Below, piece after piece: positions 47,055 to 54,884 of a stretch of 64,000 bases of DNA. Source of the stretch: Candidatus Aquiluna sp. UB-MaderosW2red (GTDB lineage Bacteria > Actinomycetota > Actinomycetes > Actinomycetales > Microbacteriaceae); the NCBI RefSeq assembly GCF_900100865.1, contig NZ_LT627734.1, forward strand, positions 992,001 to 1,056,000. Reading direction: 5' to 3'. The position numbers were made by a program, and so were the translations under genes. Position 1 is the first letter of the stretch. Every line of letters begins with the position of its first letter. The notes below the pieces were generated by a model. That model did not search any database. It was not told the DNA's origin and worked only from the letters and a program-made list of their open reading frames with translations.

Positions 47055-48095
47055 TCATTCTCCTTTTGCTTTCTCGAACATTGTTCGTGGATTGGTCACT
47101 AGAAATTGTTGAATTAGGTCATTTGACGCGCCATGTCGGATTAGTCGTGGCACGAAGTACTGCAATATGTGAGAAAAACCCGGCCCACCGTTTGAGCGCA
47201 AAAGTGACTTAAGAAAGATATCTTGCGATATCAGAATCTGGTTTGCGTGTCCAGCGTCGCTAAGGCCCAATATGTTGAGTGCATTTTCTTCGTCGGAAGG
47301 GCACTGCACCGATTGATCGGCATAGTAAAGTTCCATTCCCACCATGTCGTACTGAATCCATGCGCCTCGTCGGGCTAGAGAGAGCTGGTATTTAGCATCA
47401 GAGCCGGAGGGCCCCATGTGACAAAGCACAACTGACTCAGGATTAACGCCCATGCCCTCGCAGACGTCAAGCACTTGATGCCCCAATCTAAACCAACCCG
47501 GTAGGTGAACTTGCATGGGAAGCTTCGCCTCCAATTGCACCATGCAGGCAGCTTCAAGGCTGCGGCGTTCAGCATCCGTGAAATCAGCGCTTACGCCGAT
47601 TTCTCCGATGAATCCTGGACGAACCCCGTCAACGCCGATCTCGAGATCCAGCCGCATGATGTCAGCTATTTCTTCGCGGGACATGCGTTTAATCTTCTCG
47701 GGCTGAGAGCTGTCTAGATAAAAACCCGTACCCGCTATTATCGTCAGACCAGTGGCGACGCTTATGTCCCGAAGTCTCGGCAAATCCCTACCGATGCTAA
47801 CCGAGGTTGCCTCAAGGACGCTCACCCCCCCAAGGCTTTCGAACATCTTTAGTTCTCTGATTGCAAGCTCGGAATCATCCATCACGCAATTAGATAAATT
47901 CCCGAAAGGGTCCTGCTTCAGTTCCCATGAAATCTCGTGGGAAACTGCCGCGTTTTTGAACCACTCGCTATCCACACCAATCTGGCTGGTTGGAGACCAC
48001 CAGGACCTGACGTCATTGAGAATGTGCTCGTGTGGGAGGCAAATCCCAAGATCAGCAGAATCTACGTCTCCAGTGACCGACCTTACGATTGTCAC
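47055..48095 (-). CDS. Phosphotriesterase-family hydrolase (PHP-like)
   Basis: Binuclear-metal TIM-barrel hydrolase of 346 residues. Metal ligands are visible in order: H22 and H24 (LPHEHI), E165 (GFIGEIGVS) as the bridging residue, H197 (QVHLPGW), H226 (VLCHMG) and D292 (ISQDIF). A glutamate bridge instead of carbamylated lysine resembles E. coli PHP rather than true phosphotriesterase. The family includes lactonases and esterases; here it may open a lactone or ester of the imported compound (inference). Overlaps the permease by four bases. Confidence 0.88.
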   Translation of the reverse strand: MTIVRSVTGDVDSADLGICLPHEHILNDVRSWWSPTSQIGVDSEWFKNAAVSHEISWELKQDPFGNLSNCVMDDSELAIRELKMFESLGGVSVLEATSVSIGRDLPRLRDISVATGLTIIAGTGFYLDSSQPEKIKRMSREEIADIMRLDLEIGVDGVRPGFIGEIGVSADFTDAERRSLEAACMVQLEAKLPMQVHLPGWFRLGHQVLDVCEGMGVNPESVVLCHMGPSGSDAKYQLSLARRGAWIQYDMVGMELYYADQSVQCPSDEENALNILGLSDAGHANQILISQDIFLKSLLRSNGGPGFSHILQYFVPRLIRHGASNDLIQQFLVTNPRTMFEKAKGE

Positions 48096-49096
48096 GCTTT
48101 CCTCTTGCTAAATCTGTCGACTGCACTTTGATTCAACAACATTGCGACAATCAAAATAACACCCTGTGTTATAGGCACCCAGAACACATCAACTCTGAGC
48201 AAAACCAGTCCGTTTGCAATGATGCCCAAAGTTAGAGCCCCAATCAGTGTTCCGACAACAGAACCTTTTCCTCCCAAGAGGCTGGTGCCTCCCAGAACCA
48301 CTGCGGTAATAACTTCAAGCTCGAAGAGTGTGCCTGAGTTAGAGGAGCCAGTAGCCAGGCGAGCTGCGATTAGAACCCCGGCAATACCGGCGAATAACCC
48401 AGTGAGAACGAGTGTGGTTGCGAGTATTCGTTTAACATTCACTCCCGAGCGCCGAAGAGCTTCGGCATTAGACCCGGACGCGACTACGTAGCGACCAAAC
48501 CTAGTCTGCGTAAACAAATACCAGCCAAAAATTACTGTTGCCAGAGCAATCCACGTAGGCATGTAAATTCCGAGGAACTCACCCTGACCAAGCCATAAGA
48601 TCCAGTCAACCGTTATTGGCGTGCTGTAGCCCTGAGTTATTAATAGGGCGACACCCCTCAGCGCGATAAGCCCCGCAAGGGTAACTATAAAAGCGGGAAG
48701 TTTTCCGTAAGAAGCCAGAAGTCCTTGGATTGCCCCTGCTGCTACTGCAATTATCAGGGCTGCAACTACACCGAATATTGGGCTACCAGTTTGTATCAGT
48801 ATGGCGAGCGCCGAAGCTGTCAATCCAATAATCGACCCCACAGATAGGTCGATCTGTCCAGTAGTGATAACTAGGGTCATCATGGTCGCCACGATGATTG
48901 TCGGTGCTATCTGGCGGCCCACGTTTACTAAATTTTCTGCTGTCAAAAAGGAGTCGGCTTGAATGCTGAAAAAAGCAAAAAGGAGAACAAAGACTCCCAT
49001 AATGGAAATTATATTGAAGTACTTGGTGAAAAATTCGAATGCTGGAGATCCGTGCGTTTTGCGGCCATCGGTCCTCGAAGGATCTTTATCTGCCAT
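48092..49096 (-). CDS. ABC transporter permease, RbsC-type
   Basis: A 334-residue inner-membrane permease of the ribose/sugar importer family (BPD_transp_2) with about nine or ten helices. NVGRQIAPTIIVATMMTLVITTGQIDLSVGSIIGLTASALAIL and the cytoplasmic coupling loop SGVNVKRIL near LRRSGVNVKR are diagnostic, as is VVLGGTSLLGGKGSVVGTLIGALTLGII. Probably homodimeric. Works with the ATPase and binding lipoprotein upstream, 2 bp from the ATPase gene. Confidence 0.92.
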   Translation of the reverse strand: MADKDPSRTDGRKTHGSPAFEFFTKYFNIISIMGVFVLLFAFFSIQADSFLTAENLVNVGRQIAPTIIVATMMTLVITTGQIDLSVGSIIGLTASALAILIQTGSPIFGVVAALIIAVAAGAIQGLLASYGKLPAFIVTLAGLIALRGVALLITQGYSTPITVDWILWLGQGEFLGIYMPTWIALATVIFGWYLFTQTRFGRYVVASGSNAEALRRSGVNVKRILATTLVLTGLFAGIAGVLIAARLATGSSNSGTLFELEVITAVVLGGTSLLGGKGSVVGTLIGALTLGIIANGLVLLRVDVFWVPITQGVILIVAMLLNQSAVDRFSKRKA

Positions 49097-49098
49097 TT

Positions 49099-49842
49099 TT
49101 AGTTTCCCATCATTGCGTTTACAAGACCAGTGAGATTGGTTTCCTTAGGAATCAATTCTTTCCAAACTTGGCCCTCATAAAGAACGACTAGGCGGTCCGC
49201 AACCTCGAAAAGGTCTTGAAGTCTATGGGTGATCAAAATCACTCCGACTCCACGAGCTGAAATGTCACGAACTAGCTGCAGAACAGTCTCTACCTCCTTA
49301 GCTGCCAGTGCGGCCGTTGGTTCATCAAGAACCAGAACTTTGGGATCAAATGTAACGGCACGGGCTATCGCTATCGCTTGCCTCTGCCCGCCGGACAAAG
49401 TGCCCACTAGCTGGTTTGTTCTTTTGACTCTAATGTGCAGGCGTTCCAAGTGCTCTAGGGCCTCAGCGTGCATGCGCTTGTGATCCATTCTTCTTGTGAC
49501 TGGGTGGTAAATTTCTCTTCCAAGAAACAGATTCCCGGCAACGTCAATGTCGTTGCAAAGGGCGAGATCCTGGTACACCATTTCAATGCCAAGATTTCTA
49601 GCCTCTTTGGGCCCCACTTTGTCGAAGCGGACCCCGTCAACCAGCATTTGTCCGGAGTCGGGGACTTCTGCCCCGGCCAGCATCTTCATCAGGGTTGATT
49701 TTCCTGCCCCGTTGTCTCCGACCAGTCCTACCACCTCACCGGGTTGAACCGAGAACGTGACCCCACGCAAAGCCTCAATAGCGCCGAAGCTTTTTCTAAT
49801 ATCTGTCATTTCTACTCGTGGAGTAGTTGAAGTTTTTATCAC
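49099..49842 (-). CDS. ABC transporter ATP-binding protein, single-domain sugar type
   Basis: A 247-residue ATPase with Walker A GDNGAGKST at about 42-50, signature LSGGQRQAIAIARAV, Walker B VLVLDEPTAAL and switch His in LITHR. It has one nucleotide-binding domain, as in FrcA-type importers, not the fused pair of RbsA, so two copies should act with the permease dimer. Sits 47 bp after the binding-protein gene. Confidence 0.92.
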   Translation of the reverse strand: MIKTSTTPRVEMTDIRKSFGAIEALRGVTFSVQPGEVVGLVGDNGAGKSTLMKMLAGAEVPDSGQMLVDGVRFDKVGPKEARNLGIEMVYQDLALCNDIDVAGNLFLGREIYHPVTRRMDHKRMHAEALEHLERLHIRVKRTNQLVGTLSGGQRQAIAIARAVTFDPKVLVLDEPTAALAAKEVETVLQLVRDISARGVGVILITHRLQDLFEVADRLVVLYEGQVWKELIPKETNLTGLVNAMMGN

Positions 49843-49889
49843 GGAGTCACGTTCTCTTTTCTGCTATCTAACTGTCAGATTGGTTGTAA

Positions 49890-50867
49890 TTATCCAGCTG
49901 GGAAAATCGCGCGGTAAGGCTCGACATTCTCGGTTGTGACAACGGCAATTGGGACGTCAATGAAACCCTTCGCAATTGCCCCATTGAGCAGTGCGAAAAT
50001 TTCATTCACTCCTTCAATGCCTTCTTGATATGGATCTTGTTGAACTACGCCAACAACCGTCCCGGAATCAAGCCCGGCTATTACCTCTGCGGTTAGGTCC
50101 CAGCCAATCACCTTGGTATTGGAGTTGGCACCCAGTGCGGCTACTACGCCCACGGTAGCGGGCTCACCAGTGGTGTAAATGAAGTTCAAGCCAGGCTGTG
50201 CAGTTACCAAGTTTGTGGCTGCATCAGCTGCTTGTTCTTGCACATTGTCGCCAGAAACGCTCTGTGTGAATACTGCACCTGCCGCATCAATCGATGCTCG
50301 GAATGAGTCTTCTCGTTGGTTTTGAATGAACGAGTTCTTCGCCCCAACTACACCGTAGCTCCCATCTGCGTAACCATTGTCAATTGCCCACTGGCCAATA
50401 ACCGCTCCAGCGACTGCATTGTCCACACCAACAAAAGTGTCAAAGTATCCATCTTCTAGAGAGGAGTCGATTGCGACCACCTTGATGCCGGCGTCTATTG
50501 CGGACCTAATTGCCGGTAGGACCGCGTTCACGTCAATTGCTACCACGATAAGCCCAGTAACTCCTTGAGTGACGAAGTTTTCAATGTCGCTGGCCTGTTT
50601 AGCTGAGTCGTTGTTTGCGTTTGAGATGGTGAGCTCGCAGCCCGCGGCGGCGGCTGCCTCCTCGGCACCCTTATTCATTTCCGTGAAGAATGCGGCAGCT
50701 TGATTGATCTGCACCATTCCAATCGAGCATTCGATGGCTGATTCCGCTGGTGTAGCGCCCTCGTCCGCAGTTGGTGTTTCGCTAGTGCCTGCAGCGCATC
50801 CTGCGAGTCCCAGTGTAAGAGCTGCAGCGGCGACGATGCCACCCAGCGCTTTTCCTGTGCGTGTCAT
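49890..50867 (-). CDS. Sugar ABC transporter substrate-binding lipoprotein, RbsB-like
   Basis: A 325-residue type I periplasmic-binding-fold protein. Signal peptide with lipobox LAGC, lipidated C24, then an acidic Ala/Thr/Glu linker and the two-lobe domain starting CSIGMVQINQAAAFFTEM. GLIVVAIDVNAVLPAIRSAIDAGIKVVAIDS resembles ribose/nucleoside-type binding proteins. ATG preceded by AGGAGG. First gene of the operon, directly downstream of the LacI-type operator. Ligand unknown; downstream enzymes suggest a ribosylated compound. Confidence 0.92.
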   Translation of the reverse strand: MTRTGKALGGIVAAAALTLGLAGCAAGTSETPTADEGATPAESAIECSIGMVQINQAAAFFTEMNKGAEEAAAAAGCELTISNANNDSAKQASDIENFVTQGVTGLIVVAIDVNAVLPAIRSAIDAGIKVVAIDSSLEDGYFDTFVGVDNAVAGAVIGQWAIDNGYADGSYGVVGAKNSFIQNQREDSFRASIDAAGAVFTQSVSGDNVQEQAADAATNLVTAQPGLNFIYTTGEPATVGVVAALGANSNTKVIGWDLTAEVIAGLDSGTVVGVVQQDPYQEGIEGVNEIFALLNGAIAKGFIDVPIAVVTTENVEPYRAIFPAG

Positions 50868-50894
50868 TTTTCCTCCTGATTGATTGAGTAGATA

Positions 50895-50924
50895 TTGGTA
50901 ATCGTTTACCTGAACTTGGTAATC
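50895..50924. promoter_or_regulatory. LacI-type operator pair between binding protein and regulator genes
   Basis: GGTAA-TCGT-TTACC (50897-50910) is a palindrome with the central CG usual for LacI-family operators. The left part TTGGTAATC (50895-50903) recurs at 50916-50924, exactly 21 bp on (two helical turns), with no matching right arm. The full site ends at 50897, 29 bp before the binding-protein start, close to where -10 and -35 elements should be. The divergent LacI gene starts 74 bp away, so one site could control both. Confidence 0.78.
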
Positions 50925-50997
50925 TAAGCATTAATGAGGTGTTGTGGGAGGTTAAAAATGACATCCCGAGATAACATTTTGGAAACAAGGAGAAGTT

Positions 50998-52011
50998 GTG
51001 GTGAGTGAAAATGAAGGTTCGCCTGGCGTGACGGGGCATGATGTCGCCAGGCACGCAGGTGTCTCTATTGCAAGCGTATCCAGAGCCCTCAGTGGAAATC
51101 GGCAGATGTCTGATGAGCTAAAGGCTCGGGTTCTTGATTCTGCTGAAACTCTCGGATATCAGGTGAATCTCGTTGGCAGAGCTCTTAGGAAAAAGCGGAC
51201 TTCAACATTCGGATTGGTCATACCCGATCTGGAAAACCCTTTCTTTTCATCCCTGGCGCAAAACATTAGCCGAAGCTTCGCTCAATCTGAAGTAGACGTG
51301 CTCATTGCCAGTGCCGATAATGACGTTGGGCAAGAGTTGCGCGCAGTGCAGTCTTTTCTTGGGCGTCAAGTCGATGGAATTGTTTTGATTCCACACGACG
51401 AAAAGGAAAGTCGTGCCGCCTTAGAAAAGGCAAGTCGCTTGGTGCCCACGATTCAATTTGACAGATTTGTTCCCGGGTCCAACGTCCCCTTCGTCGGATG
51501 TGATAACCGCTTTGGCATGAAACTAGTTGCCGAACACATCGCTGAGCATGAACAAGCATTTCCGGAAAAGGTGTTCTTCGTGGGTGGAGGACAATCTTCC
51601 TCCTCAGGTCGTGAACGAAGTTCGGCCTTCATGGATTTCATGCCCGACTCCGATTTTCGGGATGGAAATTTTGGATTTTCCTGGGGCCAGGAAGCTGCAA
51701 GGCAGATACTGTCCGAAGGTCATAGTCGAGGCTTTATCGCCTGCGCTGCGGACGTTATCGCCCTTGGGGTAAGCTCCATGCTGATTTCTATGGGTCGTTC
51801 TGTCCCGGAGGATTTCAGAGTCGTCGGATTCGATGATGTTGGAGTCTCATTCCTAGCCCACCCAACACTCACGACTGTGAGACAACCAATTGCAGAAATG
51901 ACCTCGGCGATTGGTGAGATTATTCTCGCATCTCAATCCTCAAAAGAAATTGGCGCCCTCGGGTTGTTCAAGCCCGCGCTGGTGGTTCGTGAGTCAAGTC
52001 CAATAATCTGA
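50998..52011 (+). CDS. LacI family transcriptional regulator
   Basis: A 337-residue repressor. N-terminal helix-turn-helix VTGHDVARHAGVSIASVSRALSG and hinge (VNLVGRALRKKRTSTFGLVIPDLENPFFS), then a periplasmic-binding-like effector domain ending in FDDVGVSFLAHPTLTTVRQPIAEM. GTG 50998 follows AAGGAG. Divergent from the ABC operon and next to a matching operator, it is the likely local repressor, induced by the imported compound or a product. No clear terminator follows. Confidence 0.92.
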   Translation: MVSENEGSPGVTGHDVARHAGVSIASVSRALSGNRQMSDELKARVLDSAETLGYQVNLVGRALRKKRTSTFGLVIPDLENPFFSSLAQNISRSFAQSEVDVLIASADNDVGQELRAVQSFLGRQVDGIVLIPHDEKESRAALEKASRLVPTIQFDRFVPGSNVPFVGCDNRFGMKLVAEHIAEHEQAFPEKVFFVGGGQSSSSGRERSSAFMDFMPDSDFRDGNFGFSWGQEAARQILSEGHSRGFIACAADVIALGVSSMLISMGRSVPEDFRVVGFDDVGVSFLAHPTLTTVRQPIAEMTSAIGEIILASQSSKEIGALGLFKPALVVRESSPII

Positions 52012-52210
52012 TTCGAGATTGGAAATTTTTTTGACTCTAAATGTTTTGTAACTAATGGCTAGCCAAAAGTATCCAAGGCTGCGTATTTTTATCCAATGGA
52101 ACAGGTGACTTTGTTTTTTCATCGTCCCGTGACGAAGTTTAGGGTTGATTGACGTTACTATTTTGAGTGAGCAGTAACTCATGTGTTTTTTTGAGAGTAA
52201 GTCGTATGTC
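52012..52210. other. AT-rich intergenic stretch before tRNA-Met
   Basis: No credible reading frame. It contains the perfect palindrome TGGCTAGCCA (52056-52065), several T runs, and the direct repeat pair AGTAAC/AGTAAG near the tRNA. The tRNA promoter must lie in its right part, but I cannot single out convincing -35 and -10 boxes. Confidence 0.5.
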
Positions 52211-52284
52211 GGGGCGTTAGCTCAGCTGGTTAGAGCAGCGGACTCATAATCCGTCGGTCGCGGGTTCAAGTCCCGCACGCCCCA
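52211..52284 (+). tRNA. tRNA-Met (CAT), elongator type probable
   Basis: The acceptor arm is GGGGCGT with ACGCCCC, the D arm is GCTC...GAGC, the anticodon stem is GCGGA/TCCGT with loop CTCATAA, and the T arm is GCGGG-TTCAAGT-CCCGC. The discriminator is A and no CCA is encoded. The anticodon CAT is at 52245-52247. The initiator is excluded because the first acceptor pair is G-C and the anticodon stem lacks three G-C pairs. A lysidine-modified tRNA-Ile2 cannot be fully excluded by eye, but the body resembles actinobacterial elongator Met tRNAs. Confidence 0.9.
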
Positions 52285-52641
52285 CTCAAGTAATGTCTCT
52301 AGTCGCTGAGGACTAACTAGCTGTTGACTAGACCTAAAGAGCCAAAGTCTTGGTCATTTATTCGGGCGGTGGTGGACTAATTATTAGTTTCAATTTGTGG
52401 TTATTAATCCCCCTGGCACCTAGGGTTCGGATGGACCGCGGATAGGAGAGGCTGCCCATTGCAATTGGGTAAGACCCGGATTAGCGATTGCCGGAATTTC
52501 TAATCGCCTCAGAAATGGATCTTCAGAGCTTGAAGCTCTTTCATGCCCAAAGGTCCCAATGAAGCTGGCTACTTAAAGAAGTAGAAGCCTGTTGCTGGAT
52601 AAATTTGAAGGACGGCAATTGCAAGACATTTCGGATGTGTA
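52285..52641. other. Long intergenic region with several inverted repeats, no gene recognised
   Basis: About 360 bp without a believable gene. Possible stems are GCGATT...AATCGC (around 52482-52506) and CCCA-TTGCAAT-TGGG (around 52456-52470). AGAGC-TTGAA-GCTCT followed by TTTC (around 52525-52542) is terminator-like but with a weak T run. This density of stems could mean an untranslated RNA or a structured leader, but no known riboswitch, SRP, 6S, RNase P or tmRNA core could be matched. Confidence 0.4.
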
Positions 52642-52676
52642 TTGACAAACACGAACTAAATTACATGTATTATACT
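52642..52676 (+). promoter_or_regulatory. Promoter candidate of sbtA
   Basis: A consensus -35 TTGACA (52642-52647) is followed by overlapping -10-like hexamers TATTAT (52668-52673) and TATACT (52671-52676). The spacing to these is 20 or 23 bp, longer than the usual 17, so the exact -10 is unsure. The small palindrome TACATGTA lies between them and may be a regulator site. The sbtA ATG is about 30 bp downstream. Confidence 0.5.
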
Positions 52677-52706
52677 TCCCAAGATAGATCACTAGGGAGT
52701 AACGAC

Positions 52707-53744
52707 ATGGACAGCGACATACTGCAGAATCTGACTGACCCGGCGATCCTCTTTTTCGCAGTTGGGGTGCTAATCGGAACGATTCGATCGAACCTGGAGA
52801 TTCCAGCACCTGTGACAAAGTTCCTATCCCTTTACCTCCTAATGGCAATTGGCTTCAAGGGCGGCCAGGCCTTGAATCAAGCGGGTCTGGGTGGTGATGG
52901 CCTGAAGGTTGTAGGCGTGTCACTAGTGCTCGCAATCGCCATGCCAGCCATTTTGTTTCCAATTCTAAGACGCAAAGTTAACCACTTTGATGCCGCAGCG
53001 ATCGCGGCAACCTATGGATCTGTGAGCGCAGTGACTTTTGTTACAGCCTCACAATTCTTGGTTAGCCAAGGCGATGCGGCAGGTGGGTATCTGACCATTG
53101 CATTGGTAGTGATGGAGTCTCCCGCCATAATCATGGCGGTACTACTTGCAACCTGGGTTCGCAACCGCGCTCCTGCCGAAACGGGCGCCCTTCGTGACGA
53201 TCACTTCAATAAGACTCCGACCACGGATGGACAGCCAGGAAGCGGCAAGGCCCTGTCAATCAAATCTGTACTCCATGAAGCCTTCACTGACGGTGCTCAC
53301 CTTCTACTGATAGGGAGCGTAGTGGTGGGAGCCCTGAGTGGTCCGGTAGGCGGGGAGACCATGGCGCCTTTTGTGGTGGACCTTTTTAAGGGTGTGCTGG
53401 CATTTTTTCTCTTAGACATGGGTCTACTGGTGGCTCGTCAATTGCGACAAGTAAGAGATGTGGGTCCGTTTTTGATTGGTTTTGGAATCGTGGCTCCGCT
53501 GGTTGGTGCGTCTTTGGCTTTGGGACTAAGTGCGCTATTAGGCTTTAGCGTCGGAGATGCCACGCTGCTAGCGGTGCTTGGCGCTAGTGGTAGTTATATC
53601 GTGGTTCCTGCGGTCTTGAGATACGCCATCCCCGAGGCGCGACCGAGTCGATATTTCACCATGTCGTTGGCCATAACTTTTCCTTTCAACATTATTTTCG
53701 GGATACCGCTCTACTACGCTGCCGCTCAACTGATTCTTGGATAG
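52707..53744 (+). CDS. SbtA-type sodium-dependent bicarbonate transporter
   Basis: A 345-residue membrane protein of the SbtA superfamily, about ten helices in two inverted halves joined by a polar cytoplasmic loop near residues 150-185. DPAILFFAVGVLIGTIRSNLEIP, LYLLMAIGFKGGQAL, ATYGSVSAVTFVTA and LGASGSYIVVPAVLRYAIPEARPSRYFTMSLAITFPFNI match SbtA. ATG 52707 follows AGGGAG and gives the family N-terminus; longer frames add non-homologous sequence. No sbtB-like PII gene is adjacent, so fast allosteric control, if any, is encoded elsewhere. Bicarbonate as substrate is inferred from family. Confidence 0.88.
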   Translation: MDSDILQNLTDPAILFFAVGVLIGTIRSNLEIPAPVTKFLSLYLLMAIGFKGGQALNQAGLGGDGLKVVGVSLVLAIAMPAILFPILRRKVNHFDAAAIAATYGSVSAVTFVTASQFLVSQGDAAGGYLTIALVVMESPAIIMAVLLATWVRNRAPAETGALRDDHFNKTPTTDGQPGSGKALSIKSVLHEAFTDGAHLLLIGSVVVGALSGPVGGETMAPFVVDLFKGVLAFFLLDMGLLVARQLRQVRDVGPFLIGFGIVAPLVGASLALGLSALLGFSVGDATLLAVLGASGSYIVVPAVLRYAIPEARPSRYFTMSLAITFPFNIIFGIPLYYAAAQLILG

Positions 53745-53797
53745 CTGGTTGAAAGTCCCGCAACTGCCTTCCTTCTAAATTATTCGTGCCCTTCGGT

Positions 53798-53803
53798 TAG
53801 AAT
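53798..53803 (+). promoter_or_regulatory. -10 candidate of the type III PKS operon
   Basis: TAGAAT lies 28 bp before the GTG start in the 87 bp gap after sbtA. No good -35 partner is seen. It supports a separate promoter for the PKS cluster. Confidence 0.4.
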
Positions 53804-53831
53804 TTAGGTTAATCGTTGGGAGATTGAATCA

Positions 53832-54884
53832 GTGGCAGTGATCATAGAAATCGGTACGGCGCTTCCTGCCTATGTTCATGATCAATCTGAAGTAACCGAG
53901 GTGCTGGCAAGTCAGCTAGCAAAATCGGATTCCGCCAGGGCAGTGCTCAGCCGGATTCACGAAGCCACGAAGATTGAGCAACGCCATTTTGTGATGCCAA
54001 TTCAAGATTATGTGAGCGTTGATAGCTTCTCTAAAAGCAACGGGCTCTTTACTGAGCATGCACTTGCACTTGCCGCGCAAGCAACCCAAAGCGCCCTGAG
54101 CAAGGCGGGGCTAGAAGCCAAACAAGTCGATTACCTATTCTTTACGACGGTTACTGGCGTCGGCGCGCCGTCCTTAGATGTATTGCTTGCTTCTCAATTG
54201 GGCTTTAGATCCGACCTAAAGCGCATACCGAGTTTTGGTCTTGGGTGCGCTGGGGGAGCCGCGGGAATTGCGCGAGTTGCCGATTACCTTAGGGGGCACC
54301 CAACCGAGATTGCTTTAGTCGTCTCGGTCGAACTCTGCTCTTTAACGATTCAGTGGCAAGATCGCTCGATGGCCAATTTTGTCGGTACAGGAATCTTTGG
54401 GGACGGCGCGGCAACGGTTGTGATGGTGGGCGAAGATCACCCGCTGGCAAGTAACGGGATTGGCGTAAGTGCGTCTCGCAGTATCCTCTACCCCGACACC
54501 GAGCAGATGATTGGCTGGCAGATAGGAACCTCCGGGATGTCGCTAATGCTAGAAGCCGGGGTGCCTGAGATAATTGGGCAGAATTTTGCCCGGGACGTCG
54601 ATGCTTTTTTAGCCGCAAGCGGATCTTCTAGGGCTGAGGTGGATGTTTGGGTGGCGCACCCGGGTGGTCCGAAGATCCTCGATGGTTTCACCAGCGCCCT
54701 TGGTCTTGAAAATGATGAGTTATCGGCCAGCTGGGGGGTCATGAAGCGGGCGGGTAATATGTCCTCTGCCGCGGTGTTACATGTGCTGTCGGAAATGTTC
54801 ACTCAACCAAGCAAATCCAAGGGGCTGCTATTTGCCCTAGGTCCTGGCGTGACAGTCGAATTGGTTTTATTGGAGTGGTCATGA
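53832..54884 (+). CDS. Type III polyketide synthase (chalcone/stilbene synthase family)
   Basis: A 350-residue thiolase-fold enzyme with the Cys-His-Asn triad intact: C139 in GLGCAGGAAG, H276 in VAHPGGPKIL and N309 in RAGNMSSAA. Bacterial homologues such as SrsA extend a fatty acyl starter with malonyl or methylmalonyl units into alkylresorcinols or pyrones. With a methyltransferase and flavoprotein downstream, a phenolic or quinone lipid is the likely product (inference). GTG start. Its stop overlaps the next ATG (ATGA). Confidence 0.92.
   Translation: MAVIIEIGTALPAYVHDQSEVTEVLASQLAKSDSARAVLSRIHEATKIEQRHFVMPIQDYVSVDSFSKSNGLFTEHALALAAQATQSALSKAGLEAKQVDYLFFTTVTGVGAPSLDVLLASQLGFRSDLKRIPSFGLGCAGGAAGIARVADYLRGHPTEIALVVSVELCSLTIQWQDRSMANFVGTGIFGDGAATVVMVGEDHPLASNGIGVSASRSILYPDTEQMIGWQIGTSGMSLMLEAGVPEIIGQNFARDVDAFLAASGSSRAEVDVWVAHPGGPKILDGFTSALGLENDELSASWGVMKRAGNMSSAAVLHVLSEMFTQPSKSKGLLFALGPGVTVELVLLEWS

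Noticed and set aside
47074-47088. TCGAAC-ATT-GTTCGT, resembling a second LexA box
   Set aside because: The spacer is three bases rather than four, one outer base mismatches, and the site lies inside the end of the phosphotriesterase-like coding region.
52211-52284. tRNA-Met as an integration site for a 43-52 kb island
   Set aside because: No integrase is present and no direct repeat of the tRNA 3' end was found near 43 kb.
52380-52560. Known riboswitch or housekeeping RNA upstream of sbtA
   Set aside because: I looked for cores of glycine, TPP, cobalamin, FMN and c-di-AMP elements, SRP RNA and RNase P and found none; the region is kept only as unexplained structure.
53832-54884. Beta-ketoacyl-ACP synthase III (FabH) instead of type III PKS
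   Set aside because: The triad spacing and the AHPGGPKIL and RAGNMSSA motifs fit chalcone-synthase-like enzymes.
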